Assembly: GCA_030704615.1 (NCBI GenBank)
Contig: CM060732.1
Span: 37,739,053 to 37,803,052, forward strand
Reading direction: 5' to 3'
DNA: 64,000 nucleotides
From: Takakia lepidozioides
Taxonomy: Eukaryota > Streptophyta > Takakiopsida > Takakiales > Takakiaceae
Part shown: positions 12,116-24,118 of the stretch, in pieces
Layout: every line of letters begins with the position of its first letter
Numbering within the stretch: the stretch's first letter is position 1
Notes under the pieces: model-generated
Told to the model about the DNA's origin: nothing
The model's database searches: none
The model's input: the letters and a program-made list of their open reading frames with translations, nothing else
Translations under genes and position numbers: made by a program

Positions 12116-12654
12116 AGCCCAAAAGCCAGACCCCAAGAGGCCGAGGGCTATAGCTTTGGGATGGACGTTTGTGTGGAGGAATGGTGTGAGAGAGAGAGCG
12201 CTGGTGGATGGGTTGCCTTGAAAGGGTTGCTACCAGTGTTGGGCAATTCTTTATTCTTGGCAAACCCCCAGCATTCCAGGACCGCCCCGTAACATGTGGA
12301 GGGGACACTATTGAGAAATTGGACATACATGGAAACTGCGAAGGTGAAGTGGGGTCATACTTTGTGCACCCAACCGGACTTGCAGCCTGAAGGCTAGTGG
12401 TTCTTAGCACCACCATAGAACCTTGTGGGCTGCAAGTTTATATTTTATTCTTGTTTTTTTAAGGGAAACATCTGGGAGATCACCGCCGACAAATCAGGTC
12501 CCTTAAGTCAATGAGAGGGAAAACTAACCTCTTCTAGATAACCTTTTGTGAGTGCCAAGCACAAAGTTCAAGGCTTGGCACATCCCATTGACTCCATGGG
12601 GAAGACAAGACGGGGGTGGGGAAGTAATATTTAATTGGGGAGACAACCAACATT
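12116..12654. other. Intergenic, nothing recognised
   Basis: No supported gene or repeat beyond the ends of neighbouring elements. Confidence 0.4.
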
Positions 12655-12760
12655 TAGCCTAGTGGTAAGGGCATAAACCGCTTCATTGGTTGTAGGTTCA
12701 AACCAGTGTTGGACGGTTTCAGTTATATATGTATGATCTCCAGTGGAGGGCGCTAGATCA
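12655..12760 (+). mobile_element. tRNA-like SINE head (A and B boxes)
   Basis: A box TAGCCTAGTGG at 12,655-12,665 and B box GGTTCAAACC at 12,695-12,704, about 30 bp apart, match the internal RNA polymerase III promoter of tRNA genes and tRNA-derived SINEs. The sequence does not fold into an obvious complete tRNA (no clear acceptor stem), so a SINE relic is preferred. The 3' boundary is uncertain; no poly(A) or clean target duplication was found. Confidence 0.45.
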
Positions 12761-13300
12761 TGAGCTTAGCAACGTGAGCTGAACTTGTCCGAACCTGTGG
12801 ATCGATTATCGTGGGGGAACTAGCCTTGAAGGGTGTGGAGAACAACACAAATACAACTGTCATTGAACAGTAAAAGAACCCCCATTGCTTGAGTAATTGG
12901 TAGGCAATAAGCCACAAACACAATAGCACTAGAAGAAAATTTTGCTTGTGTACTTGTGACATCCCATCATCATTTAACCTGCGTAGTAGATAAACTTGAC
13001 ACCTTGCTTGTAGTGCTAGTTCTAAATCTGACTTCAGTTGGTTCAAAATGCCTTAAAATAATTTGTAAGAATCCGAAAACACTGTGTGTTGATGGACTGG
13101 ATGAGGGCAACAATACCGACACTTGAAAAGAATTAAAATCTAAAAAAAGAAAACATCCAGTATCAGTATCGCTAAGTTGTCAAAAGCATTTCAGGTAGAT
13201 ACAAAAGTCGTCCGGATAATGTCAGGAATCACCAACAGTTTAACTAATTTAACTGATGCTATCAACTTCAAATTTTTAGCCTGATCGTTGGTGTAAGCAG

Positions 13301-15733
13301 GAAGGTGGAGGAATTGCAGCTAGAGGTTTCACTTTTACACAACAAGCTGCAGAACCTACAAGCTCAATGTGAAGAGAAAGATTCCCAGGTCTGGGCCATT
13401 TTCTGTATTCTACTCATCATTGACATGATAGGTGTTTGCCTGAGAAAACTTCACAGCACTATGGTTCTTTTATTTCCTTCAGTCATTCTTGTACAGGTGA
13501 CGATTGTCCCTATATATGCTACGAACTATTGTTGTTTTCTCCTTTGCAGATTCAAAATTCGGAAGCACACATGTCAGAGTTGATGCTTTCAGCAGAGAGG
13601 CAGGCATCAGATTATCGGGAGAAGGTGATTTTCCTTTTCTTTCTCCCTTTGTCCTACTGAAAGGTTTGTGAGGCGATTCAATGGACTCTTTATGCTTCTG
13701 ATGTCATGGTCTTTCGCGTCATTATCTGAAAAGTGGTTGTTTTGCTTTCTCAGTTAAAAGCCTTGCAGTCAATGGTAGAACAAGTCAAAAAGGAAGACCG
13801 TAAATCCAGCTCAGCACCTCCAACCACTCCGAAGGCAGCAGAAAATTCATCCAAGGGCAAAGGTTCTGGTTCCCCATTCACCTGTATAGGTTTGGGGATG
13901 GCCCACCAGATGCACTCGGAGTTGGATGCAGAGCTGTATGCAAACCGTCGGCGCATTCAAGAGCTTGAAGCTCTTGCCACGTCTCGGCAAGAGGAGGTTT
14001 GCATGTTCTTTCTTTTCTTTGTCAGCTTTTTCCTGCTTCAAGCTGTTCAGAATATAGTTTCCTTATCATAGAAACAATTAGAGCCCACCTCATTGTGTTT
14101 GCTCTCGCCCATTGTCATTTGAGTCCTGCTCTTAAGCAAAAGGGTATAGCGTCTGATTCCAGCATGAGACAGTGGTTTGAGCCCACAGCAACCTACTTGT
14201 TGTCCAGTCTTTCAGAAAGTGTGGGGAGGAATAATGTCTGGGTGGTCTGGCAGGTCTTCTTGTTAAACACAAAGCTTGCTGAAATTGAGAGCAGGAGTCA
14301 CGATGTAATGTGCAGTCTGCTGGATATCAAGCAGAATGTCTCCAACTACAAGGTACAATTACTATTTTCAACCCAGCCATCCACATACTGGTGTTGATTT
14401 GTCTGGTATGAAATTCCAGCTTTGACTAAGCGTTCCTGTGGACATATCTTGACATTGACTGTGTTGAATGCAGGATGTACAGCAAAGTGGGGAAATGCTT
14501 CCATACCGTTTTGTGGAAAGCCATCATAAACAGGAGGATGATCATTTAAGATCACAACTCAAGGAGCTTAGTGAGGAGAGAGAGAGAGGTAACTTACATG
14601 ATGATGGTCCATGCTGGATGGAGCTGCATACTTTAGGATTCTTGGTCGTTGTTTCCCTATGTTGGTGGATCTCCTATGATTGTTTGTCGTTTGGTTTTGC
14701 TTGGACTTTCATATTGCTTTGTCAAGTGCAAGGCTGACATGAAATATATTCTGCAGCTGGCTGAAGGAAATTGAACGGAGGCAAGCTGAGATGGTAGCTG
14801 CTTGTATCTCAGCCGAGAAGCTAGGCTCTCACATCCGATGAAGGTATTGTTATTCCCCCATGTCTTGTCTTTGTGTCCCTACTACAGGAGATTGGCTGAA
14901 TGAATGCAGAATGAGAACATAGAGCATCAAAGAAGAATAGGGCAACTGGACCAGGAGGTTAAGAAACTTTCTGGGCAACAAAATCTCCAACAGCGCATTC
15001 ATCATCATGCCAAAATCAAGGTATGAACAGTTATTAGCACATGTAGTTTAGATCAGTTAGCAGCTGAAGCCATCTTTCTGTCATTGACTCGGATCTGATG
15101 CCATGTCATTTGGCCCTCGACAACAGGAAGAGAATAATGCACTACGTTTACACGGAATGCAGCTTGCTGCGGAGGCGTTGCTCCTCATCAATATTTGGAA
15201 ATGGGGTTTTGCTGACTGCTGTTCGGTACCATGCCAGTTCATCATTCACTCGCCCAAACAACATCTCAGTATGCCTTAGCTTGCTTGGAAGAAACCCTCT
15301 AGAACGTAGCTGGAAGGGCAACTGGTAGTTATAGGGGGAGGTGATGGGGTCGGCATTGATTTGTGATTCGTGAGACCAACTTGACAGTGGATACAGAGAA
15401 AGACGGAAAAGTGATGCTTATTTGGGTGACAAGGGCGGGGCACATTTATGTATTAGAACGGGAATGATATTTAGTTTGACAATATATGCTTGTGTTGGTT
15501 GAATTATCTGACAGGAAGCTGAAGATGCTGGTATTGATGTGGCCAAGAAACTTGTCAGCCTCTGCACTAATTTGTACAGGCAAGTTCTCATTATTGGCTC
15601 GATTCCACCACTCCCTGCTCGCACATGGTTTTTGGCATATTCTAATGAACACACCTGGGTTTTGCAACAACAGCTAGCAGGTTTCTCACAATCTGGAGGG
15701 GAACTCGACCATTCTTTGGCACTTGACACTTAG
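13301..15733 (+). pseudogene. Kinesin-12 (phragmoplast-type) C-terminal coiled-coil fragment, motor absent
   Basis: Splice-bounded exons at 13301-13388, 13550-13624, 13754-13996, 14254-14352, 14474-14588, about 14757-14842, 14910-15020, 15127 onward and about 15515 onward. Diagnostic blocks are IGLGMAHQMHSELDAEL, RIQELEALATSRQEE, LAEIESRSHDVMCSLLDIK (compare the THDVIRDLLGVK signature I recall from plant kinesin-12) and WLKEIERRQAEMVAA near 14760. These belong to the long tail of kinesins that guide phragmoplast and division-plane placement. No motor (P-loop, switch) sequence exists anywhere in the 13 kb upstream. Joining the exon ending at 14588 to the WLKEIERR exon gives the wrong phase, and that exon also holds a TGA, so I read it as a decayed 3' fragment. 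A sequencing error or unusual splice is the alternative. Confidence 0.65.
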
Positions 15734-16527
15734 AGGATCACCTCCAGTAAACAGAACGAGAGCTGTCAGAAGTTAAGCTGAAGGGGTGTGTGTTGTGGAT
15801 CTCTCTCATGTATGCAGTTGGCTTAGAGAGTCTTAGAGAATCTGAGGGTGGATTCTAGTGATGGTTGTGGTGGTAGGTGTTGGGTGCCTACGTTCTCTCC
15901 TGTTTTCTATTTTCCTTTGTCTCATAAGCTCTGGGTGCTTCGTGTGGAAAGTATAGTATAATCTTATTTTCTTGACTGTTTGTCTCCCTCTAGAATTTTG
16001 GGCAGGCAGACAGATTTCTGGTGACATTCTTGATTTTGAAACGGTGATCGGATGTGGCATGCAGACAAGGATAGCAGGAGAGAAGAGACGAATGAGCAAT
16101 CTTCGCGCAGCTCACTTTACAGCCTGCAAATATATCTGGACCACAAACTATTTTTGGCCTTATCTATGATGTGCGCTAATCTACTCATTTCGCTGCAACC
16201 CAAATTTCATCTTGTCTTGAGACAAGATTGTAATGTATTGAGATGGGAGCAAGGACTCAGGAGTGTACATATCCTTGTTGTACACATTCTGTAATTTATT
16301 TGTCCAGAGTTCTGAGTTTTATTGTACAATGCATACGGCACAATCAATTCTGATATTGCACAAAGAGGTTTTGCTTCTCTTGGCACCACACAGCACCACC
16401 ACTGCTGGCTGCAAAGTTATCCTCCCCTCTTTATATGATACACACAGAAGGGATCTGTTGTCACCTTCTTTGACCAATAACCAAACACTTGGATTCCATT
16501 TGACAACCAAGCTCCTGACAAAACAGT
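15734..16527. other. Intergenic, nothing recognised
   Basis: No supported feature in about 800 bp between the kinesin fragment and the convergent DUF2358 gene. Confidence 0.4.
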
Positions 16528-17933
16528 TCATGGGTTCAGACTAGGTACCAACTCACTACACCAATCACTGGCGCTGTTCAACGCTAGGGTACTCTTCAGT
16601 GCCCAATAAAAGCGGACCCACGTAAACTGCTGCAAATATGGTGACAACAAACCGTAAAACACCCCAGCTCTCTGATAGAAAGATGGCGTAGGATTCGTGT
16701 GGCCCCCTGCTACTCGTACCAAATCCATGACTGAACGCGCCTGAAACTTAGGTGGCATGTTCATAATCACATTATCAACCTTGTGCTCATAGATCTTTCC
16801 ATCCTTATCCAGTTTGTATTCCGAAGTTCCATCAAAGTGGCCTTGTGCTTCCCAAGGGACTCGTGGGACACCTCGGACAGTCCACCGCACCATGATTACC
16901 TTGTCCGATGGCTGCCAAACCCGTACAATGTCTACACAAAGAGCTTTGAAAAAGATGCGGCCATGAAACCGAAGAGCCCAAAACACAAGTTTGTAATTGT
17001 CGAGACCTGTAAAAGTGTTCAGTGGATCCCTGAATGTGATGTCATCCCTGCATTTCACATCAAAATGCCTGTCTGGTGAGCACAAGCACTATCCAAGCCA
17101 AAACAATCAATAACCACCAACATAACCCCTACAACAAACCCACAGGATACACGCAAGGAAGCAATTAAGGAGTACCTGTAGATGTCAAAGTTAAGTTCCT
17201 TGTAAAACATGGCAGGTAGCTCCTCTCTTAAGCTGCGAATTGCAGAACCGGTGTTCACATAGAAATCGTCTCGCTCCGAACTCTCCTGTTTCTGCCTGGG
17301 AGGTGGAGTGGACTGCACAGCAGCACTGAGCACCGGTACAAACAAGTCTACTTTATCCACCTCATCCTTGCCGACGGATTGGCTGAACGGCACAATCCAA
17401 CTGCGATACAACGTCTCCCCTGAACTACTTGCAGTTTCCGCAAACATCTTCAAACCCTCATTCTCATTCTCAGCTGCATCTCCGTCATCTTGATAAGAAA
17501 CCCTGGAGTTAGCTGTACACCCCAGACTCTGCAGATCGTTCGCCCCACCATCGGAGAACGGCCAGCCCAAGGGCGGCCGAAACACCTCCTCCTCTCCCCT
17601 CTCCGTATCCAACACCGCAGGGCAGCCGGTCCTCAACTTCGCGGATTCGCACCTGACACTCTCCCTCTCCTTATCCAAGACCGCAGAGGAGCAATTCTTC
17701 AACTTGGTGGATTCGCACCTGACACTCTTGTGACTGCCATGGCGCAATCTTACACAACCAATTAGCCGCCCATTCTCCAGCATCTTTAAGTGAGCTTGCC
17801 CATGGCTGCCGCCCGACACGCTAGGGAGAGTTGGAGAGGGGCAAGGGTATGCCATCTCTCTCACATCAATCCATGCACAGCAATGCTCCAAACCTCCACA
17901 CAAATTCATGCACCTAAGCACTGCAGCATACAT
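16528..17933 (-). CDS. DUF2358 family protein (conserved, function unknown), two exons
   Basis: Exon 1 is 17933-17176 and exon 2 is 17047-16528; the 128-bp GT-AG intron joins in phase 2/1 to give a 425-aa product. The conserved domain spans the junction: LREELPAMFYKELNFDIY, then DDITFRDPLNTFTGLDNYKL, RFHGRIFFKALCVDIVRVWQ, VIMVRWTVRGVPRVPWEAQG and EYKLDKDGKIYEHKVDNVIM. This is the DUF2358 (NTF2-like fold) pattern found in plants and cyanobacteria, often plastid-located. The N-terminal 240 aa are poorly conserved and contain an internal duplication (VRCES-KL ... AVLD-ER, twice about 25 residues apart). No frame break. Start could also be the downstream Met at MAYPCPSP. Biochemical role is unknown. 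Confidence 0.8.
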
Positions 17934-18314
17934 GCAATCTCTGGCCTCTTCTCAATGCCCTGCGATAAAGAAACCCTGAGGGAGATGAGCAGGGCGGTGT
18001 TGTGGCAGTCGACGCGTCCTCGTGCGCGTCACTGACTGGATGGTAGCGTGGTTGCGATGGATCGTCTCGACGAATAAAGACTATTCCTGCTGATGCCGGC
18101 CACGACGGCCTAAAAGCTGGGCCTGGCTAGGGTTATCGGCAACCGACCAATGACTGAACCTGAACGAGACACATACCACCTCGGAAGTGGTTGTGGGTTC
18201 GATCGTTCGATCCACTGATTGGGGTCACAAAAGTGTCCACCGTCCTATCGAAAGGCAGTAGCCTTTGTTCATATACACACCATATTTTACGCTTTCTTAG
18301 GGAGGCATTAGTTA
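17934..18314. other. Upstream region of DUF2358 gene
   Basis: Contains a B-box-like GGTTCGATC...GATCC near 18,196-18,213 that could derive from a tRNA-like SINE, but no convincing A box was found. Nothing else supported. Confidence 0.3.
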
Positions 18315-18625
18315 CACTGTTCGGGTTACATGGGGCGGGGTTACACGTGGGGTTACAAGATGAGGGCTACATGGGGCGGGTTTACGGGGAGGTGGAGAGG
18401 GGTACATGGGGTCAGGGTTACATAGAGGTGAGGAATACATGGGTCGGGGTTACACGGAGAGCATACATGGGGTGAGGGTACATGGGGTTACACAGGGGGG
18501 TACATGTTACATCGAGGTGAGGGGTACATCAGGTGTCTCAGCACATGGGGTTGACGGGTACACGAGGCGGAGTTACAAGGGCTGGCCTGCATGGGTTACA
18601 TGGGGTGTGGGTTACAAGGGAACTG
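18315..18625. repeat. Degenerate GGTTACATGGGG minisatellite
   Basis: About 310 bp built from irregular repeats of a G-rich 10-20-bp motif (GGTTACATGGGG, GGGTACATGGGG, GGTTACACG). The open frames across it are simple translations of the repeat and not genes. Confidence 0.7.
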
Positions 18626-20430
18626 GCGGGCCGGTGGAACCCGCGGACTGGTGTCGCAGGACGACGCCGCGGCAGCGACGTCGTCGATGGGATGAGAGCG
18701 GGGTGGGGAGGATTTGACCGAGTCCCGTCGGCTGGCGATGGCTGCCGGAGGTTGGAAAACCGGTGGTACGGGGTGTCAGGCTATAAGAGCAATCGGTCCA
18801 TAGTTGTTCCAAAGCTAACTGGAGAATCAATGAGATTTTGAAGCACAATGGATATGTGAAGCTAAATTAGTTATAGCAATGCCGCTGTGTACCCCACTTC
18901 CAACAATTCGACTGGAAACCTTAGCGGCTTGGAGTGACTTTGTAATGTGCGGACCACCAGCTCTTCAGAAAGTGTGAGTACCTTCCGTGGGGCTGCCACA
19001 ACCATCATCAAAGATGGAGAGCCTCATATAAAACAGGCTGCTAGTGTAGCCATGTTCAGGAAGCTCTAGTATCAAGTCAATCTCCTTCCTTGTGAATGCC
19101 ACTCAAGCATGGTGGAGACAATGAGGGGAATATGTGCGTATGCCCAAATGACCATGGCGAAAGGGCCAGGAGAGGGAAAGCAAAACCCAACATGTCCATA
19201 AGTCGGAATACAATCCAGACAACGGTGCCCATGTAGCTGTTATAAACCTAATACAGACGAACAGAAGCTTAAGCAGGGGCCCCGAACATACGAGATTGTG
19301 CAGCAGCTCAGGAGATCAGAGTTTCCTTGTAGACAATTATTTTTCAAGCAGGGGATGGAGTAGTTCCTCATAAGATGCTTGAAGAAGTTCACCATGGCTT
19401 TACACAAGCTGTGGGAAAATCCATGAAAGAGCAACGTGCTGGAATGTTTGAGGGGGAAGGAGAGAACTGATGACGTATGAGCTTACCAGTATGAGCTTAG
19501 TGTGAAAGTCGTGGAACTCTGCTCGGCTACTTCATAGTAGATTTGTTCACAAAGAAAGGGCATAAGTAAATAGCCTGATATGCAAGTGTCCCCATGTGAC
19601 ACTACAAGTCTAGTTGTAGCATGAAGCCTAATTTGACGACCAGGGGACTTGTCATGTGGAGACAATGTTTGGCATTCTACAGTTGGCATCGGGTTTTCAA
19701 ACACTGTAATCGCACGTTTCTATTACTGCCTGATCTCCAATACATACTATGCAACTTCTGAACTGGATTCTACCGCATAACCACAATTTAGACGGAATGG
19801 GTTTTCTTGACCCAAACTCAAACTTTCTTGGAATCCTGAACAATGTCACCTTAGTTGAGGCAGATGTGAAGGTGTAGTTAGGCTAATAGAAAAGTACCTG
19901 TGACCGACAGAGCGCCATTAACATCATATTATGTATAGAGTAGACCTCTGAATAGACTTTAGAATGGAAAGTGGAAATTTACTGAGACCACAAGTGACCA
20001 CTTTCTAGTAATGTCAGACAAGTGACATGGGTGCACCCTGCTCTCTCTTTCAATCAAAATTGTACGCAGACGATGTTCAAAATAGGCACGAGAGGCTTGG
20101 CCAGAGATCAAATGAGTGATCTGTGATATGGTACGAGCCTGTAGCCGAAGAGCCTTCCAAGGGGATATAACGAGACTTTTCATGAACATCACATTCACCT
20201 AACTGATCCATTGACGCATCACCCGGCCCTATGTCTGTGCAGTTATCCACTTTAAATAGTCAAAATTTCGGACAACTTGTACGTAATCCAGCACACATAA
20301 CAGAGTCAATATCCGATGTATTTGTTTTTGCCGAGATTTCAAGAGAACCGATCCCCGGTATGCCGTCAAAGAGACCGTGTACACTGCGATCATCTCTCAT
20401 GTGGGCTGAACTCTGTGTGACAAAGGGCCA
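18626..20430. other. Intergenic, nothing recognised
   Basis: 1.8 kb with no supported gene, RNA or repeat. Confidence 0.4.
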
Positions 20431-20985
20431 TCAGAGATGTGCGTCGTCCCTCTTGCTATAAAAGCTCAGTAAGGAATCTATCCAGGCTGGGTTCGATATT
20501 GCGCCCTTCCGAGTCTTTTGAACCCTCTCAGCCTGGCACATCCAATCGTCGACGTGTGGGTAGCTCTGCACAAGCAACCTATACGGAGCATCTCCGAGGT
20601 CAAGAAGTAGAGACTGCGGGTTCTTGAAGTTTGCCTCGATCGCACGTCTAACTATTGCCTCCGAGTTGCATTGTAAGCCCACCTCAAGAATGGTCAAAAT
20701 ATTCTTCTTGTTGAAGTCCACGTTGCCCTCGACATACTGCTCGCATTGTTCCTTCAGGGCTGCAACCTCATATTCCGTGGCCAGCACAAGGAGGTCCATC
20801 CATATGTGCTGGAGGAGAGTGGCAGACACGGATGCCAGGTAGAAGTAGTCGACAAATGCCTCGTACACATCCTTGTCGGTAACATTGCTACCGAATCTAC
20901 ATCCTCCGAGCTGCAGAGACGGTAAGACCAGATCACCTCCGTTCTCCATTACAGCTTTGATTACCCGCGATTTAGCTGCCTGCAC
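20431..20985 (-). CDS. BTB/POZ-BACK domain protein fragment
   Basis: Product resembles the second half of a BTB/POZ domain (VYEAFVDYFYLASVSATLL, WMDLLVLATEYEVAALKEQC) followed by a short BACK-like helical part (NILTILEVGLQCNSEAIVRR). Such proteins are usually substrate adaptors for CUL3 ubiquitin ligases. The same frame stays open upstream to about 21,090 (AEEYGIDLVFFLAGSVQAAK), so the first exon boundary is unsure. The usual BTB start (V-x-F-x-HK-x2-L) was not found in phase; a possible upstream exon at 21,239-21,643 ends in a stop right after VQFEGKT, hinting at decay. Partial gene or pseudogene. Confidence 0.5.
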   Translation of the reverse strand: MQAAKSRVIKAVMENGGDLVLPSLQLGGCRFGSNVTDKDVYEAFVDYFYLASVSATLLQHIWMDLLVLATEYEVAALKEQCEQYVEGNVDFNKKNILTILEVGLQCNSEAIVRRAIEANFKNPQSLLLDLGDAPYRLLVQSYPHVDDWMCQAERVQKTRKGAISNPAWIDSLLSFYSKRDDAHL

Positions 20986-21238
20986 CGACCCAGCAAGAAA
21001 AAATACAAGATCAATTCCATATTCTTCAGCTATAAATGGAGAGTAAATGGACAGAAGAACAGTGCACGACGCAGTAAAAATGGATTACTTCAATAGACCT
21101 TATGAACAAAAATGTACTGCCTCAATCACATGTACAGTGTACTTGCTGAGAATGTATCCTACCTCCAGAAGTTCGCGCTAGTGAAATCAGGCTAGGCTTC
21201 AAGAGTCGGACCAAGACAACACGGTGGATCTGCCTGGT

Positions 21239-21643
21239 CTAAGTTTTGCCCTCAAATTGCACGAGGCCATCATGGTGAGTTGTCTGCTTTACGGTACTGC
21301 CGGGTGCTCGCGTAAAGCCCAGCCTCAAAAAGGCGACCTGCTTGCACAGAAGAGATATTTGGTGCTCCTGTGCAGATATGACTCTCTGCAGATCAGCCTC
21401 CTTTCGTTCCCACACCCCATCGCAATCTGAGTTCGCCCCTTCAGCGCTCGTGGATGCAGAACCTGGTGTATCACTGCCATGGGAATTGGTGTCGCAGCCT
21501 TCATGAGATTCAGCGGTCATTGAGCCTGTGCTGGTCCCCTTACCTCCCATCTCTGCCCAACAATCCACTGAGCACAAGCTCTTCCCCCTCCCAACTGATC
21601 TCTGCCAACAATCCACTGAGCACAGGCTCTTCCTCCTCCCCAC
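21239..21643 (-). other. Possible upstream exon of the BTB gene
   Basis: Open segment with a Ser/Gly/Thr-rich stretch and a short helical part (ERKEADLQRVISAQEHQISL), then VQFEGKT and a TAG. VQFEGKT resembles the start of a BTB domain, and the strand and order fit the downstream fragment. Its N-terminal part is translation of the minisatellite at 21,566-21,895, so the true exon, if any, is 21,239 to about 21,540. Confidence 0.25.
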
Positions 21644-21895
21644 TGATCACTGAGCACAAGCTCTTCCCCCTCCCAACTGATCTCTGCCAACAATCCACTG
21701 AGCACAGGCTCTTCCTCCTCCCCACTGATCACTGAGCACAAGCTCTTCCCCCTCCCAACTGATCTCTGCCAACAATCCACTGAGCACAGGCTCTTCCTCC
21801 TCCCCACTGATCACTGAGCACAAGCTCTTCCCCTCCCAACTGACCTCTGCCAACAATCCACTGCACTGAGCACAAGCTCTTCCCCTCCCAACTGA
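21566..21895. repeat. Roughly 82-bp compound minisatellite
   Basis: Three to four copies of a unit with two halves, CACTGAGCACAAGCTCTTCC and CACTGAGCACAGGCTCTTCC, joined by CCCAACTGATCTCTGCCAAC. It is low in divergence, so recent. All three long minus-strand open frames here are repeat translation. Confidence 0.85.
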
Positions 21896-23355
21896 TTTCT
21901 AGAGTCAGTCTGTAATTAGAATCTTGTTATTCCTGGTCTTTGAGCAAATAAAAAAAATGTGTGTATATAGTATATAGCTGTGTAATGAAAGCAGCCCTAT
22001 TAGACTATCCACTATCTGCAGAGGGAGGAGCACATAATCTGTACCAAGTTTTTAACAGGTCTGGGGATTCCGTAAATGGTAGTTTTGTTGTCTAACATAT
22101 ATATAAAAGGTCTGAGATAGACCAAAAATATATTGATGAGGAAAAAATAACCTCACATGACAGGCCATGAAGGCTCAGAAAGGGAACACCGCCCAGTAAG
22201 TAACCAGCTTTTTTTGCATGGTGGATAAGGATCAATAAAATGGATACATATAGCTTTCTTTGCATGGTGGGTAATAAGGATTGCTAAACAAACACATGCA
22301 CAACACTCTCAATAAGCTTACCGTCAATACACTACTATTTTCTGATTAGGAATCAGGATTGAATAAATAACATTCACTAATATATTTGTAATGGTGGTTT
22401 GACCATATCCGCGAGATTTCCCAATGCTTAGACCACAAAATTGCAATGCTCTTAAGTTTCAAGCCAAGCCACACACATGTATGTTGGGTGTTGTGGCCAA
22501 CCCAGCTACAAAAAAGGGTCGTGGTCAAGTAAAGGGGCAGTAGCCGCAAGGTGAAGTGGCTCTTAGTTACGGCTTCGCCGGAGTCTTTTCTCTCTCTCTC
22601 TATATGGATACCTAGAACTTTTGAGTCATTTGGGGGGGAGTTGGGCAATTATGTTTTCCCTAGCCCAATTTATGGTCGTTAAAAATATCTACCTTTCAAG
22701 TGAAAGGCAGATAAATTACACATGCTTCAGCAAAAGTCTTTCTCCTACTGTATTTTCAAAAGCCATGTGCAGAACTGCTCTTAACTTTTGCAACGCATGA
22801 TCCACAAGGATATTTTCTCATCCACAGCATTAAACACCGGCTATCTCTAGTATGAGAGTTTACTCTCAAGTTTCAACTCTGAATGACATACTGAATGACA
22901 GAATATAATGGATAAAATTATCAGATAATAATTGGTGATTTTAGGTGTACATATATCAGTATAAATTAAATACATTTGATAGGAAAATAATAAACTCTAC
23001 AAATAGACTTACAAAATTTAGGCATAAAAATTAATATACATTTCCAAGACTTTTCTTTACTATGTACATAATCATTCATTCATTCGCATTACTAATTGCT
23101 GTGATTGAATAAATAAGGATGGCATACTGGACAATTTTATGTCCACCTTTTGAGTAAATGAAATTGGGGACATGGGGCATCTACACAAGTTTCTACCATG
23201 ATGGATCCCCCATTAACTCCAGGCATGGCATGTTACATGCATTATGCAGTAACTGCTTTGCGAGGACCCTCTGCTCATGTAGATGTGTCTTGAAAACCCG
23301 CACACAGTGAAGAATGTTCTCCTTTCAACAGGCGTGATTGAAAAGGAAAAGTATA
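21896..23355. other. AT-rich intergenic region, nothing recognised
   Basis: 1.46 kb, clearly AT-richer than its neighbours. Contains a near-duplicate CTTTTTTTGCATGGTGG / CTTTCTTTGCATGGTGG pair about 45 bp apart (22,210 and 22,256). No gene supported. Confidence 0.4.
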
Positions 23356-23930
23356 TTACCCTTGCCAACCTGTGTGTACTTTCTTCCGGCCGCATACCAT
23401 CCACCTGCTGCCAGAAACCCATAATGTGTGAAACAATATCTTAAAAACTAAAATCATATTCACTCGAGTACCATTTGACTGCAATGTAAAATGTTCTGGA
23501 TTGATCTTATGTGGTATTCCTCCAGCTGTTAGAATCAGCTTGGAAAGGATCACCCTGCCCGAAGTTTTGGGTTGAGGGAGGACCAAACAATCATGGGCTG
23601 ACAATCTGAAATTCGGGGTAAATACTGACAGAGATATTGGTTGATAGTTCCCTGCCAACATTGGCTACGACGTAGGCTCATGAGCATGGTCTCATCATAC
23701 ACCCTCGGTGAAGGAGAAGCATCAACCGACTGGTATGGAAATTCAACCTCACATCGCAGCTCAGCCCTCTTCCCCTTAAAAGAGACATAACACAGGGGAC
23801 TGCGGCAAGAGGGTAAGTACCTATCAGGCACTAGGATAATAGGTAGAACATGCACCTGGGCTTCAGGTAATCCAGACACAAAACACTTGCAGGTGAAGTA
23901 AGAACTGGTCAAAAGCACACCCTCTCCCAC
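23356..23930 (-). CDS. Unrecognised putative coding segment downstream of UFL1
   Basis: A 126-aa open frame (23,930-23,550) has protein-like composition (VHVLPIILVPDRYLP, SFKGKRAELRCEVEFPYQSV), and an overlapping frame continues to 23,356. I do not recognise the family. It follows UFL1 on the same strand, 190 bp after its stop codon; it could be a separate small gene, a pseudogene or 3' UTR. No splice model could be fixed. Confidence 0.22.
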
Positions 23931-24118
23931 CTTCAGACAGCAGCTTCAAGAGTATCACTCTACACTGTATGAGCTCTTAAACTTCCCTCAATGAAAGAAA
24001 CACAAGGGAGAGAGAGTTGAGGCCTTTCGTGCTCTCAGAAATGTCACCTGACTGCAGCAATTTCAAAAGGTCCAGTCTGGACAGATAAGGAGGCGATTGT
24101 GCAGAGGTGAGGGCGCCA

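Noticed and set aside
18181-18215. tRNA gene suggested by GGTTCGATC...GATCC
   Set aside because: Only a B-box-like piece; no A box at the right distance and no acceptor stem.
18315-18625. Telomere-like repeat
   Set aside because: Unit is GGTTACATGGGG with irregular length, not the plant telomere TTTAGGG.
21517-21856. Several overlapping Gly/Arg/Cys-rich minus-strand frames
   Set aside because: Translation of the 82-bp minisatellite in different phases.
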